A DNA stretch of 6,933 nt from Eubacteriales Family XIII. Incertae Sedis bacterium (GCA_031255695.1 JAIRSA010000171.1:1-6933), one strand, 5' to 3'. Shown: positions 1-5,355, numbered from the stretch's first letter. Notes: generated by a model from the sequence alone, not told the origin. Numbers and translations: made by a program.

Positions 1-111
1 AAGGCCGATTCGCGCGAATGCATAGTCTACAGCGAGATCGACTACGGCTACCTTGAAGATGTGCGCCGCCAGATACCCACACATGTCCAGAGGAACACAA
101 ACCGTTTTTGA
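1..111 (+). CDS. C-terminal end of a nitrilase-superfamily (carbon-nitrogen) hydrolase, 5' truncated
   Basis: Frame 1 is open from the window edge to a TGA at 109-111 and gives 36 residues. The stretch IVYSEIDYGYLEDVRRQIP matches the closing segment of carbon-nitrogen hydrolases of the omega-amidase/Nit2-like branch. In these the last beta strand (consensus like VxxAEID) is followed by a helix (YLEEVRxxIP) and a short basic tail. Such enzymes hydrolyse amide or nitrile C-N bonds in the cytoplasm with a Glu-Lys-Cys triad, which lies outside this window, so activity cannot be judged. The tail, ending in NRF, departs from the usual HRRPDLY-like ending of omega-amidases. The gene converges on the HAD gene across the repeat block, and no U-tract terminator follows it. 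The family call rests on a short segment, and the substrate cannot be assigned. Confidence 0.68.
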   Translation, partial: KADSRECIVYSEIDYGYLEDVRRQIPTHVQRNTNRF

Positions 112-412
112 GGGGTTGGATATGCGGGCTCTTACTGCGTGTGCGGCGGCTAGCGCTGGCGGACTTGTTGCGTCTGCGGCTGGCTAGCGCTGGCGGACCT
201 GTTGCGTCTGCGGCTGGCTTTTGAGGCGCGCGCTGCTGGCGCGGTGGGTTGGTCGGATATGTGGGCTGGCTCACTGCGTGTGCGGCTGGCTTTTGAGGGG
301 CACGCGCGGTTGGCGCGGCGGGTTGGTCGCGGTGGGTTGGTTGGATATGCGGGCTGGCTCGTTACGTGCGCTGGCGGGTCTGTTGCGTGTGCGGCGGGCT
401 AGCGCTGGCGGG
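112..412. repeat. GC-rich degenerate tandem-repeat block between convergent genes
   Basis: The block is built from a few recurring modules. GGATATGYGGGCT occurs at 118-130, 255-267 and 343-355. CTAGCGCTGGCGG occurs around 150-162, 184-196 and 399-411. TGCGGCTGGCTTTTGAGG occurs at 209-226 and 281-298. The + strand is rich in G and T and nearly free of A runs. Spacing between modules varies, and repeated peptide-like stretches appear only in overlapping frames with no ribosome binding site, so I treat it as non-coding. It ends inside the last codons of the HAD gene. No intrinsic terminator with a T or A tract is seen for either flanking gene. Confidence 0.7.
148..215. repeat. Two tandem 34-bp units, with a degraded third at 366-400
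   Basis: Positions 148-181 and 182-215 are adjacent 34-bp units that differ at a single base (T at 165, C at 199). Each begins GGCTAGCGCTGGCGG and ends TTGCGTCTGCGGCT. A diverged copy lies at 366-400, followed by the start of another at 401-412. The near-identity of the first two copies suggests a recent duplication within an older degenerate array. Confidence 0.85.
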
Positions 413-1103
413 CGTCCGACGCGAAGCGCTCTATGGCATTGACGACTGCGCCTGTATCGGACAGGTCGCGCAGCAAGCAGTCCGGCCCTTCAGCCACCAG
501 GACACCTTCCGGCGTCCAGCCGGTCGCCACGGCGATATGCCTGGCGCCTACGCGCTTCGCGCATCTGATATCGTACACGCTGTCGCCTATTATCACCGTT
601 TCCGCCGGACGCGCCGGCTTGCCCGATGCGGCCCTTGCTTCGGCCAGGGCCGATGCAAAAGCGTCCCATTTTTCGCCCGGCGCGTCGCCAAAGCCGCCCA
701 TAAGCGGCTCGCCAAAGAAGCCCGACAGACCGACGGAACGAAGCTTGGCCTCCGCGCCGCTCTTGAGGTTGCTTGTCAACAAGAGGCTGGACCAGCCTTC
801 CCGCCCCTCAATATACTCAAGCGCCTTCTCCACGCCCGGAAGGATGCGCTTGTGCGCGTCGGCCGCCAGCACATCCTCCAGAATATCGGCATATAGCGAT
901 TTTATCCTGCCTAGTTCGGAAAGCTCTATGCCGAAGCTGCCCATTATGCGCATCAGGACCGCATAGTCCATGGCGCCGCCTATGCCCGCTGCGGAAAACG
1001 CGCCCTCGATCCCATACAGGCGCCTGAAAGCCTCGTTCAGCGCCGTCGTGCCGTCAGCGCCGCAGTGCATCAGGGTCCCGTCAATATCCCAGAAAATCAA
1101 CAT
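399..1103 (-). CDS. HAD-superfamily phosphatase-like hydrolase
   Basis: Probable cytoplasmic phosphatase of 234 residues; substrate unknown. The HAD motifs are present in order: DIDGTL at the N-terminus with nucleophile Asp6 and acid/base Asp8; motif II LLLTSN with Thr110; a probable motif III Lys145 in GEKWDAF; and motif IV IIGDSVYDI with Asp174 and Asp178 for Mg2+. About 75 residues between motifs I and II form a helical C1-type cap, as in phosphoglycolate-phosphatase-like enzymes. I chose the ATG at 1103, which gives MLIFWDIDGTL, typical of the family. A TTG at 1130 would add nine residues but has only a poorly spaced purine run before it. The gene lies 34 nt downstream of the P-loop gene and is probably co-transcribed with it. 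Its TAG stop (401-399) and last few codons lie inside the repeat block. Confidence 0.88.
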   Translation of the reverse strand: MLIFWDIDGTLMHCGADGTTALNEAFRRLYGIEGAFSAAGIGGAMDYAVLMRIMGSFGIELSELGRIKSLYADILEDVLAADAHKRILPGVEKALEYIEGREGWSSLLLTSNLKSGAEAKLRSVGLSGFFGEPLMGGFGDAPGEKWDAFASALAEARAASGKPARPAETVIIGDSVYDIRCAKRVGARHIAVATGWTPEGVLVAEGPDCLLRDLSDTGAVVNAIERFASDARQR

Positions 1104-1137
1104 GCTGCTCAAACTCTCACTATCGGGCAATGCCCCG

Positions 1138-1557
1138 TCAGCTCAGCACCTCGAACCTGCTGATCGCCTCCCCAAGCTCCCCTGGCTGGGCGCTTAGGCT
1201 CACGATGAACTCTATTTCGTATTTCTCGCCCATCTGGCTCAAGCGGTCAAGAAACTCTGGTATGTCCTCTGTGCTTACGTCTGCATGCTTCAGTATGCTG
1301 TCTATGAAAATCGCCTCGATATCGTGATCGGAGCTTATTATGCCAAAAATAAAACCGATGTACTCATCGCTGTTTGTGATTTCCTCGTAGTCTTCCATGC
1401 AAACTACCCGAATCATATACTTCAAATCGTACATCAGTCTGTGGTTTTTGTTTATGAACACGACGCTTCCGTCGCTCTTGCCTATGCGCTCGTTGGCAAG
1501 CGCAATCATCCTTTTAGTCTTGCCGGTGCCTTTTTGACCTACTATTAGTTTAACCAT
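1138..1557 (-). CDS. Small P-loop nucleotide-binding protein (clostridial conserved family, often mislabelled PilT-like)
   Basis: Encodes 139 residues. It opens MVKLIVGQKGTGKTKRMIAL, with a textbook Walker A (GQKGTGKT, residues 7-14) immediately after the first beta strand. A Walker B-like strand AIFID ends in Asp86, and a later strand, FIVSLSA (118-124), resembles a sensor strand. The layout and phrases match a short conserved P-loop family I know from clostridial genomes, sometimes annotated as 'twitching motility protein PilT'. It lacks the length and motifs of real PilT. Function is unknown; ATP or GTP binding is inferred from Walker A only. The start at 1557 is set by AGGAGGTG seven nt upstream. 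An in-frame ATG at 1665 would add 36 residues translated from leader repeats and is rejected. It heads a probable operon with the HAD gene. Confidence 0.88.
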   Translation of the reverse strand: MVKLIVGQKGTGKTKRMIALANERIGKSDGSVVFINKNHRLMYDLKYMIRVVCMEDYEEITNSDEYIGFIFGIISSDHDIEAIFIDSILKHADVSTEDIPEFLDRLSQMGEKYEIEFIVSLSAQPGELGEAISRFEVLS

Positions 1558-1564
1558 TTTGAAC

Positions 1565-1572
1565 CACCTCCT
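1565..1572 (-). promoter_or_regulatory. Ribosome binding site of the P-loop gene (decides its start)
   Basis: On the - strand the sequence reads AGGAGGTG, seven nt before the ATG at 1557. This is close to a perfect anti-16S match and fixes the start against the longer in-frame option at 1665. Its upstream edge touches the 63-bp leader repeat. Confidence 0.9.
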
Positions 1573-1633
1573 CCGGCTTGTTTTTTTTCCGATAGAGCCG
1601 CGGACGGAAAGCCGCCTGCTCATTTGCGTACCA
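1571..1633. repeat. 63-bp direct repeat, copy A (next to the ribosome binding site)
   Basis: Identical base for base to 1700-1762, offset 129. It contains an eight-T tract (1581-1588), then CCGATAGAGCCGCGGACGG, and ends CATTTGCGTACCA. On the transcript (- strand) it carries a local hairpin at 1595-1621 with GAGC/GCTC outer and GCGG/CCGC inner pairs, and it ends at the Shine-Dalgarno sequence. Weaker similarity to the second copy continues about 14 bp beyond 1633. Confidence 0.93.
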
Positions 1634-1657
1634 TCTGTACGCGGCTTCGCAGCCTTT

Positions 1658-1688
1658 GTTTCCATCCGCTCCCCCTATCGAAAAAAAC
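1658..1688. repeat. Inverted partial copy (B) of the leader repeat
   Basis: The reverse complement begins GTTTTTTTCGATAG and ends GCGGATGGAAAC. It aligns with the T-tract half of copies A (1580-1611) and C (1709-1740) at roughly four matches in five. It can pair with C across a loop of about 20 nt or with A across about 46 nt, but not with both at once. Confidence 0.75.
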
Positions 1689-1699
1689 CCTGCGCCTCT

Positions 1700-1762
1700 C
1701 TCCGGCTTGTTTTTTTTCCGATAGAGCCGCGGACGGAAAGCCGCCTGCTCATTTGCGTACCA
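1700..1762. repeat. 63-bp direct repeat, copy C (promoter-proximal)
   Basis: Perfect duplicate of 1571-1633. In the - strand transcript this is the first copy made. Its equivalent of the Shine-Dalgarno edge reads CCGGAGAGAGG rather than CCGGAGGAGG. The repeated hairpin is at 1724-1750. Confidence 0.93.
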
Positions 1763-1786
1763 CTTTTACGTGGCTTGTTAAAAACA

Positions 1787-1815
1787 ATTATACATCAGAA
1801 TATCTCATTGCACAA
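1787..1815 (-). promoter_or_regulatory. Probable sigma-A promoter of the P-loop/HAD operon
   Basis: On the - strand a perfect TATAAT -10 (1792-1787) lies 17 bp downstream of TTGTGC (1815-1810), a half-matching -35. Transcription would start near 1780, giving a leader of about 220 nt that contains all three repeat copies. Confidence 0.6.
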
Positions 1816-1817
1816 TG
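1806..1817. promoter_or_regulatory. Small inverted repeat over the - strand -35 (possible operator)
   Basis: CATTG-CA-CAATG, with 5-bp perfect arms and a 2-bp spacer, covers the -35 hexamer of the P-loop operon promoter. A repressor site is possible, but arms this short occur by chance. Confidence 0.3.
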
Positions 1818-1839
1818 TTCTATGGGCAATAAATTTGAA

Positions 1840-1940
1840 GTATTTTTCGTCCTTTTTTTGCCTATTTTTTTCAATAGGATGCATGTATTCAACTATGCGA
1901 CAAAATCAAGCTCGCTTCATTGGTGGATTTTTTTGATCTT
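1840..1940. other. AT-rich core of the divergent control region with phased T-tracts and small dyads
   Basis: No gene is seen here. T-tracts at 1843-1847, 1853-1859 and 1865-1871 have centres about 11-12 bp apart, close to helical phase, as in intrinsically curved DNA; another lies at 1928-1934. A hairpin CCTATT-N6-AATAGG is at 1861-1878, and GCAT-N10-ATGC is at 1881-1898. The base composition is visibly more AT-rich than the neighbouring genes, as expected for a region carrying two promoters. Confidence 0.5.
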
Positions 1941-1963
1941 TAACGTATTTTAATTGACGTTAA
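1940..1963. promoter_or_regulatory. Dyad TTAACGT-N10-ACGTTAA overlapping the amidohydrolase -35 (possible operator)
   Basis: The arms at 1940-1946 and 1957-1963 are perfect 7-bp inverted repeats with 10 bp between them. The right arm overlaps the -35 hexamer at 1954-1959, a common place for a repressor site. No transcription factor family is recognised. Confidence 0.5.
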
Positions 1964-1982
1964 TAGATATTAGTGCTATACT
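1954..1982 (+). promoter_or_regulatory. Strong sigma-A promoter of the amidohydrolase gene
   Basis: TTGACG (1954-1959), a 17-bp spacer and TATACT (1977-1982), with an extended -10 TGC directly before the -10. The predicted start is near 1989, leaving a leader of about 230 nt before the ATG at 2222. Confidence 0.75.
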
Positions 1983-2015
1983 TGAGCCATGGACGGCCCA
2001 ATAATAAGCCGATTT

Positions 2016-2028
2016 TGATTTGGAATCA
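2016..2028 (+). other. Short hairpin in the 5' leader of the amidohydrolase gene
   Basis: TGATT-TGG-AATCA, a 5-bp stem with a 3-nt loop, lies about 30 nt into the predicted transcript. It is weak alone but may be part of a structured leader with the stem at 2040-2161. Confidence 0.35.
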
Positions 2029-2039
2029 TCATGTGTAAT

Positions 2040-2161
2040 ACTGTTCTCCTGGTAAAATGTGGATAATATTTGCGCGGCGATTTACTGTCCGGCGGGGATT
2101 TGCAACGAAGCATGGCGGTGAATCGGCCGCAAAGATGCCGCGATTTTAGTTGGAGAACAGT
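2040..2161 (+). promoter_or_regulatory. Structured leader closed by a perfect 10-bp stem, possible riboswitch-like element
   Basis: ACTGTTCTCC (2040-2049) and GGAGAACAGT (2152-2161) are exact reverse complements enclosing 102 nt. Inside, GCGGCGATT and AATCGGCCGC are nearly complementary. The left arm, TTCTCCT, could also pair with the Shine-Dalgarno run at 2208-2217 using some G-U pairs, so two exclusive states are conceivable. I do not recognise any known riboswitch consensus. The TTG at 2150 in frame with the gene lies in this element and is not the likely start. Confidence 0.4.
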
Positions 2162-2207
2162 GTACGGCCTATCCGTTGCATGCGGCGCACCGTATGGCGG
2201 GGCGGCC

Positions 2208-2217
2208 AGGGAGGGGG
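2208..2217 (+). promoter_or_regulatory. Ribosome binding site of the amidohydrolase gene (decides its start)
   Basis: AGGGAGGGGG followed by AAAA and the ATG at 2222. Its strength, and the signal peptide that begins exactly at this ATG, favour 2222 over the in-frame TTG at 2150. Confidence 0.85.
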
Positions 2218-2221
2218 AAAA

Positions 2222-4132
2222 ATGAAATCTAGGAAGAGACTGGCTGCGGCCCTGACCGCTTTTGCAATGGCTTTTGTCATGGCCTTTGGCGTAATCCAGC
2301 CGCCTGCGGCGGCGTATGGCGGCATTGGCGAGGGGTATGGCGCTGGGACTGCGGCATTTGTGGACGGGCCTTCGGCCTTTGTCAATGATCCCGGCCCGAC
2401 TGCCTCCGGCTACCACAGCGCCGCCAAGGATGAGGACGGCGCGAAAGACAAGGACGGCAGCGCAAAGGGCAAGGACGCAAAGGGCAAAGACAGCACAAAG
2501 GATGCGGGCGGCAAAGGGAACGATAGCGGCACGCTATACGTGAACGGCAACATCTACACCGCTGACAAGAGGTTTTCGAAGGCCTCCGTCATGGCGGTGT
2601 CCGGCAGCAAGCTTGCCTACGTCGGCCATGACAGGGCAAAGGCCGAGAAAGCGGCAGGCAAGGGCGCGAAGGTCATAGATCTCAAAGGCCGCACCGTGAT
2701 CCCTGGCATTGTCGAGGGGCATATGCACTTCGTGCGCGAAGGGGAAAAATTCGTCATGCTCGACGTATTTATGCTGCCAAAGGCGCAGATACTGGACATG
2801 GTGCGGCGCGAGGCCGAAAAGCTCAAGCCCGGCGAATGGATTACGGGGCGCGGCTGGAACCAGGAGGCCTGGGATGTGGCGCAATGGCCGACGAAGGAAG
2901 ATCTCGATGCTGTGGCGCCGGACAACCCTGTCGTGCTTACGCGCTCATGCAACCATGCGGACTGGGTGAATTCGCTTGCGCTGAAGGCGGCGGGGATCAC
3001 CGCCGAGACGCCCAACCCGCAAGGCGGCGAGATACTGAAGGCGCCCGGCGGCGATATACTGGGCATATTGACGGACACGGCCATGCTGCTCGTCAAGGAC
3101 CAGATCCCTCCCATCAGCGACGAACGCAAGTCCAATGGCATGCTACAGGCGCAGGATGAGCTGTTCTCCTACGGGATCACGTCGCTGATGGACGCAGGCG
3201 TGACATTGGAGAATCTCGCCCTCACAAAGAAACTGTATGAATCCGGCAAACTGAAGGTGCGGATCTCTGAGTTCATATTCGCCACTTCCGGCGATGACAG
3301 AAGGTATATAGATAGTGGGGAGAAACCCGTTTCCGGGCTTTTCGGCGACCGGCTCAGCATACGCGGCATCAAGATCGTGTCGGACGGCTCGCTGGGGGCG
3401 CGCAGCGCATTGCTGCTTGAGGACTACAGCGATCAGCCCGGCCACAAGGGCAACGGGCGCTATACGGACGAGGAACTGTACACGATAGCCAAGCGTGGGC
3501 ACGACGCGGGATTCCAGCTGGCCCTGCACGGCATCGGCGACGGTGCGGTGCGGCAGGTGCTGGATGTATACGAGAGGGTACTGGAGGACTCGCCGAAAAA
3601 GGATCACCGCCACAGGGTTGAGCATTTTCAGATAGCGAAACCTGAAGACATACCCAGGGCGATCTCAATGGGCGTGATCCCCGCCATGCAGTCCACGCAT
3701 GCGACATCCGACATGAATATGGCGGAGGACAGGATCGGGCCGGAGCGCATCAAGTCCGCCTACGCCTGGCGGACGGTGATCGACGAGGGCGGCATCATAG
3801 CGAACGGCTCTGACGCGCCTGTCGAGCTGGTAAACCCGTACCATGGCATATATGCCGCAGTCACGCGCCGGGATCGCAGCGGCGAGCCGGCCAGCGGCTG
3901 GTATCCTGAGCAGAAGATGAGCCGCCGCGAGGCGCTGCGCTCTTTCACCATCTGGTCGGCCTATGCCTTATTTGACGAGGAAATAAAAGGGTCCCTTGAG
4001 GCGGGCAAGCTGGCGGATTTCGCAGTGCTCGACAGGGACATCATGAAGTGCTACCCAAGCGACCTCAAGGACGCGAAAGTGGCCATGACGGTGCTTGGGG
4101 GCGAGGTCGTCTATAACAAGGGGATTAAGTAA
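2222..4132 (+). CDS. Exported metal-dependent amidohydrolase (YtcJ-like, amidohydrolase-3 family)
   Basis: Encodes 636 residues. Residues 1-31 form a Sec signal peptide: basic MKSRKR, a hydrophobic core rich in Ala/Phe/Met, and a probable cut after PPAAA; no lipobox Cys. Residues about 68-103 are a Lys/Asp/Gly-rich low-complexity linker. The catalytic part starts at TLYVNGNIYTAD (104-115), with the composite beta-sandwich and TIM barrel of the family. Metal-site motifs in order are GHMH (His167, His169), carboxylatable Lys384 in GIKIVSDGS, His436 in LHGIGD, His468 in RVEHFQI and Asp531 in NGSDAPV. All ligands are present, so it is probably active in hydrolysing an amide or cyclic C-N bond outside the membrane; substrate unknown. 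The family's usual DSH before HxH is EGH here. Many relatives are annotated without a signal peptide. Single gene with its own promoter. Confidence 0.92.
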   Translation: MKSRKRLAAALTAFAMAFVMAFGVIQPPAAAYGGIGEGYGAGTAAFVDGPSAFVNDPGPTASGYHSAAKDEDGAKDKDGSAKGKDAKGKDSTKDAGGKGNDSGTLYVNGNIYTADKRFSKASVMAVSGSKLAYVGHDRAKAEKAAGKGAKVIDLKGRTVIPGIVEGHMHFVREGEKFVMLDVFMLPKAQILDMVRREAEKLKPGEWITGRGWNQEAWDVAQWPTKEDLDAVAPDNPVVLTRSCNHADWVNSLALKAAGITAETPNPQGGEILKAPGGDILGILTDTAMLLVKDQIPPISDERKSNGMLQAQDELFSYGITSLMDAGVTLENLALTKKLYESGKLKVRISEFIFATSGDDRRYIDSGEKPVSGLFGDRLSIRGIKIVSDGSLGARSALLLEDYSDQPGHKGNGRYTDEELYTIAKRGHDAGFQLALHGIGDGAVRQVLDVYERVLEDSPKKDHRHRVEHFQIAKPEDIPRAISMGVIPAMQSTHATSDMNMAEDRIGPERIKSAYAWRTVIDEGGIIANGSDAPVELVNPYHGIYAAVTRRDRSGEPASGWYPEQKMSRREALRSFTIWSAYALFDEEIKGSLEAGKLADFAVLDRDIMKCYPSDLKDAKVAMTVLGGEVVYNKGIK

Positions 4133-4193
4133 TAAGATCTGGCGGAGCGGCGCCGTCGCGCATCCGGGCTTGACAACACCCGGGCTTGGCGGC

Positions 4194-4213
4194 GCCGGCC
4201 TACGTAGGGCGGC
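4194..4213. repeat. Palindromic repeat element, copy 1
   Basis: GCCGGCCTACGTAGGGCGGC is a 20-bp palindrome with one mismatched pair around a perfect CCTACGTAGG core. GGCGCC at 4191-4196 and again at about 4211-4216 can extend it into a larger stem. Its first 19 bases recur exactly at 4287-4305. Confidence 0.8.
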
Positions 4214-4286
4214 GCCCAGCCTGCGCCCACGGCGGGCGTACACACGCTGAGCTGGCGGCGGGGCCTCCGGCAGGCGGATAGCTGTA

Positions 4287-4306
4287 GCCGGCCTACGTAG
4301 GGCGGG
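4287..4306. repeat. Palindromic repeat element, copy 2
   Basis: Same 19 bases as 4194-4212 in the same orientation, 93 bp away and just beyond the rlmN stop codon. GGCGCC-like sequence again follows. Confidence 0.8.
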
Positions 4307-4311
4307 CGCCG

Positions 4312-5352
4312 TCAGCCTTTGTCCGCCGCCCGCCTGGCTTCCAGCCTGAGCTGGCCGCAGGCCGCCTCTATGTCCTTTCCGAGCGAGCGCCTGATCGTCA
4401 CCTGTATCCCCGCATCCGCCAGGATGCGCTGGAAATCCTCAGCAAGCTTCCTTGGGCTGCCGGAAAAGCCCAGCCCCTCTACCCTATTCATCACGATAAG
4501 GTTCACATGGCAGTTGAGCCCCCTGAGCAGGGCCGCCAGCTTCTTCGCGGCGGCCGCGCTGTCGTTCACCCCGTCTATCAGGGCATACTCGAAGGTGGCG
4601 CGCCTGCCTGTCATGGCGATGTGCTCGCGCACTGCGTCCTTCAGATCCCTTATCGGATATTTCTTGTTGATCGGCATCAGCGAACCCCTGACGGCATCGT
4701 CCGCCGAATGCAGGGATACCGCAAGCCCAACCTGCGGCAGTTCCTTCGCAAGCCGCCGTATCCCCGGTATCAGCCCGCATGTCGATATCGTTATATTCCT
4801 CCGGCTGATGCCCAGCCCCCCGCTGTCGCAGACAATCTCGACGAAACGCCTGACCTGATCGAAGTTGTCCAGCGGCTCGCCGGTCCCCATGATCACGGCG
4901 CGCCCTATCTTCACGCCCGCGTCCTTCTCCGCAATCAGCAGCTGATCCGCCATTTCCCCGGCGCTCAGCCCCCTGTGCAGCCCGTCGATGCCCGACGCGC
5001 AGAAGGCGCAGCCCATCCTGCAGCCCGCCTGGGACGAGATGCAGATCGAGCGCCCGTAGCTGTACTGCATGAGCGCGCCCTCGATCAGATCCCCGTCGGA
5101 AGCCTCGAAGACGTATTTCCTGGCGCCATCCACGGACGATTCCCGCATTGCCGCCAATTTCAGCGTATACAGCTCTGCCATCCCCTCCAGGGCTTCCCTC
5201 AGCCCTGCCGGTATATTCGTCATGGCGCCGAAGCTGTCAGCCCCGGCGTACATCCACTTAAACACCTGCGAAGCGCGGAAAGGCCTTTCCCCGATCCCGA
5301 GGAAAAAGCCTTTCAGTTCATCCAGCGTCATATCTTTCAGCCTAGTTTTCAC
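4312..5352 (-). CDS. rlmN: Dual-specificity 23S rRNA (adenine-2503-C2)/tRNA (adenine-37-C2) methyltransferase RlmN
   Basis: Encodes 346 residues, normal length for RlmN. A radical-SAM enzyme that methylates C2 of A2503 in 23S rRNA and, in characterised members, A37 of some tRNAs. The N-terminal helical domain (MTLDELKGFFLGIGERPFRA) is followed by a radical-SAM core with CRMGCAFC, Cys111, Cys115 and Cys118 binding the 4Fe-4S cluster. Further motifs are MGTGEPLDN (156-163; the usual GMGEP has Thr for Met), STCGLIPGI, AVSLHS and PINKKYP. The closing DIEAACGQL contains Cys332, the methyl-carrying cysteine; Glu91 probably matches the conserved acidic residue. The start is GTG at 5352, three nt after the ileS stop, with AAGGGTG inside the last ileS codons as ribosome binding site. 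A downstream ATG at 5331 would cut the conserved N-terminus. No Cfr-type context is seen. Confidence 0.96.
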   Translation of the reverse strand: MKTRLKDMTLDELKGFFLGIGERPFRASQVFKWMYAGADSFGAMTNIPAGLREALEGMAELYTLKLAAMRESSVDGARKYVFEASDGDLIEGALMQYSYGRSICISSQAGCRMGCAFCASGIDGLHRGLSAGEMADQLLIAEKDAGVKIGRAVIMGTGEPLDNFDQVRRFVEIVCDSGGLGISRRNITISTCGLIPGIRRLAKELPQVGLAVSLHSADDAVRGSLMPINKKYPIRDLKDAVREHIAMTGRRATFEYALIDGVNDSAAAAKKLAALLRGLNCHVNLIVMNRVEGLGFSGSPRKLAEDFQRILADAGIQVTIRRSLGKDIEAACGQLRLEARRAADKG

Positions 5353-5355
5353 CCA

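Larger units (their letters stand above)
4133..4311. other. GC-rich convergent intergenic region with several hairpins
   Basis: No gene is seen. The region holds CCGGG-N10-CCCGG (4164-4183), CGCCC-ACGGC-GGGCG (4224-4238), the nine-base repeat CCGGGCTTG (4164-4172 and 4180-4188), and the duplicated palindromic element listed separately. None is followed by a T tract in either direction, so a classical intrinsic terminator cannot be called, although the hairpins sit where both converging transcripts should end. Confidence 0.6.

Noticed and set aside
148..412. GCTGGCGG octamers (155, 189, 370, 404 and 4251) as a Chi-like recombination motif
   Set aside because: They differ by one base from the E. 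coli Chi sequence, which is not the Chi used by characterised Bacillota, and most copies are explained by the tandem repeat.
202..442. Overlapping + strand frames with repeated peptide phrases such as VRLAFEG
   Set aside because: They follow from the DNA repeats, occur in more than one frame, and have no ribosome binding site or domain; the array is better read as non-coding.
1558..1665. 36-residue N-terminal extension of the P-loop protein from an ATG at 1665
   Set aside because: There is a purine run before it, but the extension is a translation of the leader repeats, the family starts at the Walker A strand, and AGGAGGTG is perfectly placed for the ATG at 1557.
1670..1760. Small - strand frame of 25 residues beginning MSRRLSVRGSIGKK in repeat copy C
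   Set aside because: It has no ribosome binding site, and the same words appear in frame in copy A only because the copies are offset by 129 nt, a multiple of three.
1571..1762. CRISPR-like arrangement (two identical repeats with a spacer)
   Set aside because: Only two copies, a 63-bp repeat, a spacer containing an inverted piece of the repeat itself, and no cas gene.
1720..1775. Possible cyclic-di-GMP-I riboswitch, because of CCAC-loop-GTGG followed by ACGCAAA on the - strand
   Set aside because: The conserved GGCAAACC segment and the second-stem receptor features are missing, and ACGCAAA also occurs in the other copy without the preceding stem.
2150..2221. TTG start at 2150 for the amidohydrolase
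   Set aside because: It would place 24 residues before a textbook signal peptide and overlap the leader stem; the ATG at 2222 has a strong ribosome binding site.
4164..4240. Intrinsic terminators for the amidohydrolase and rlmN transcripts
   Set aside because: Stems are present but no T tract follows on either strand, so only hairpins are reported.
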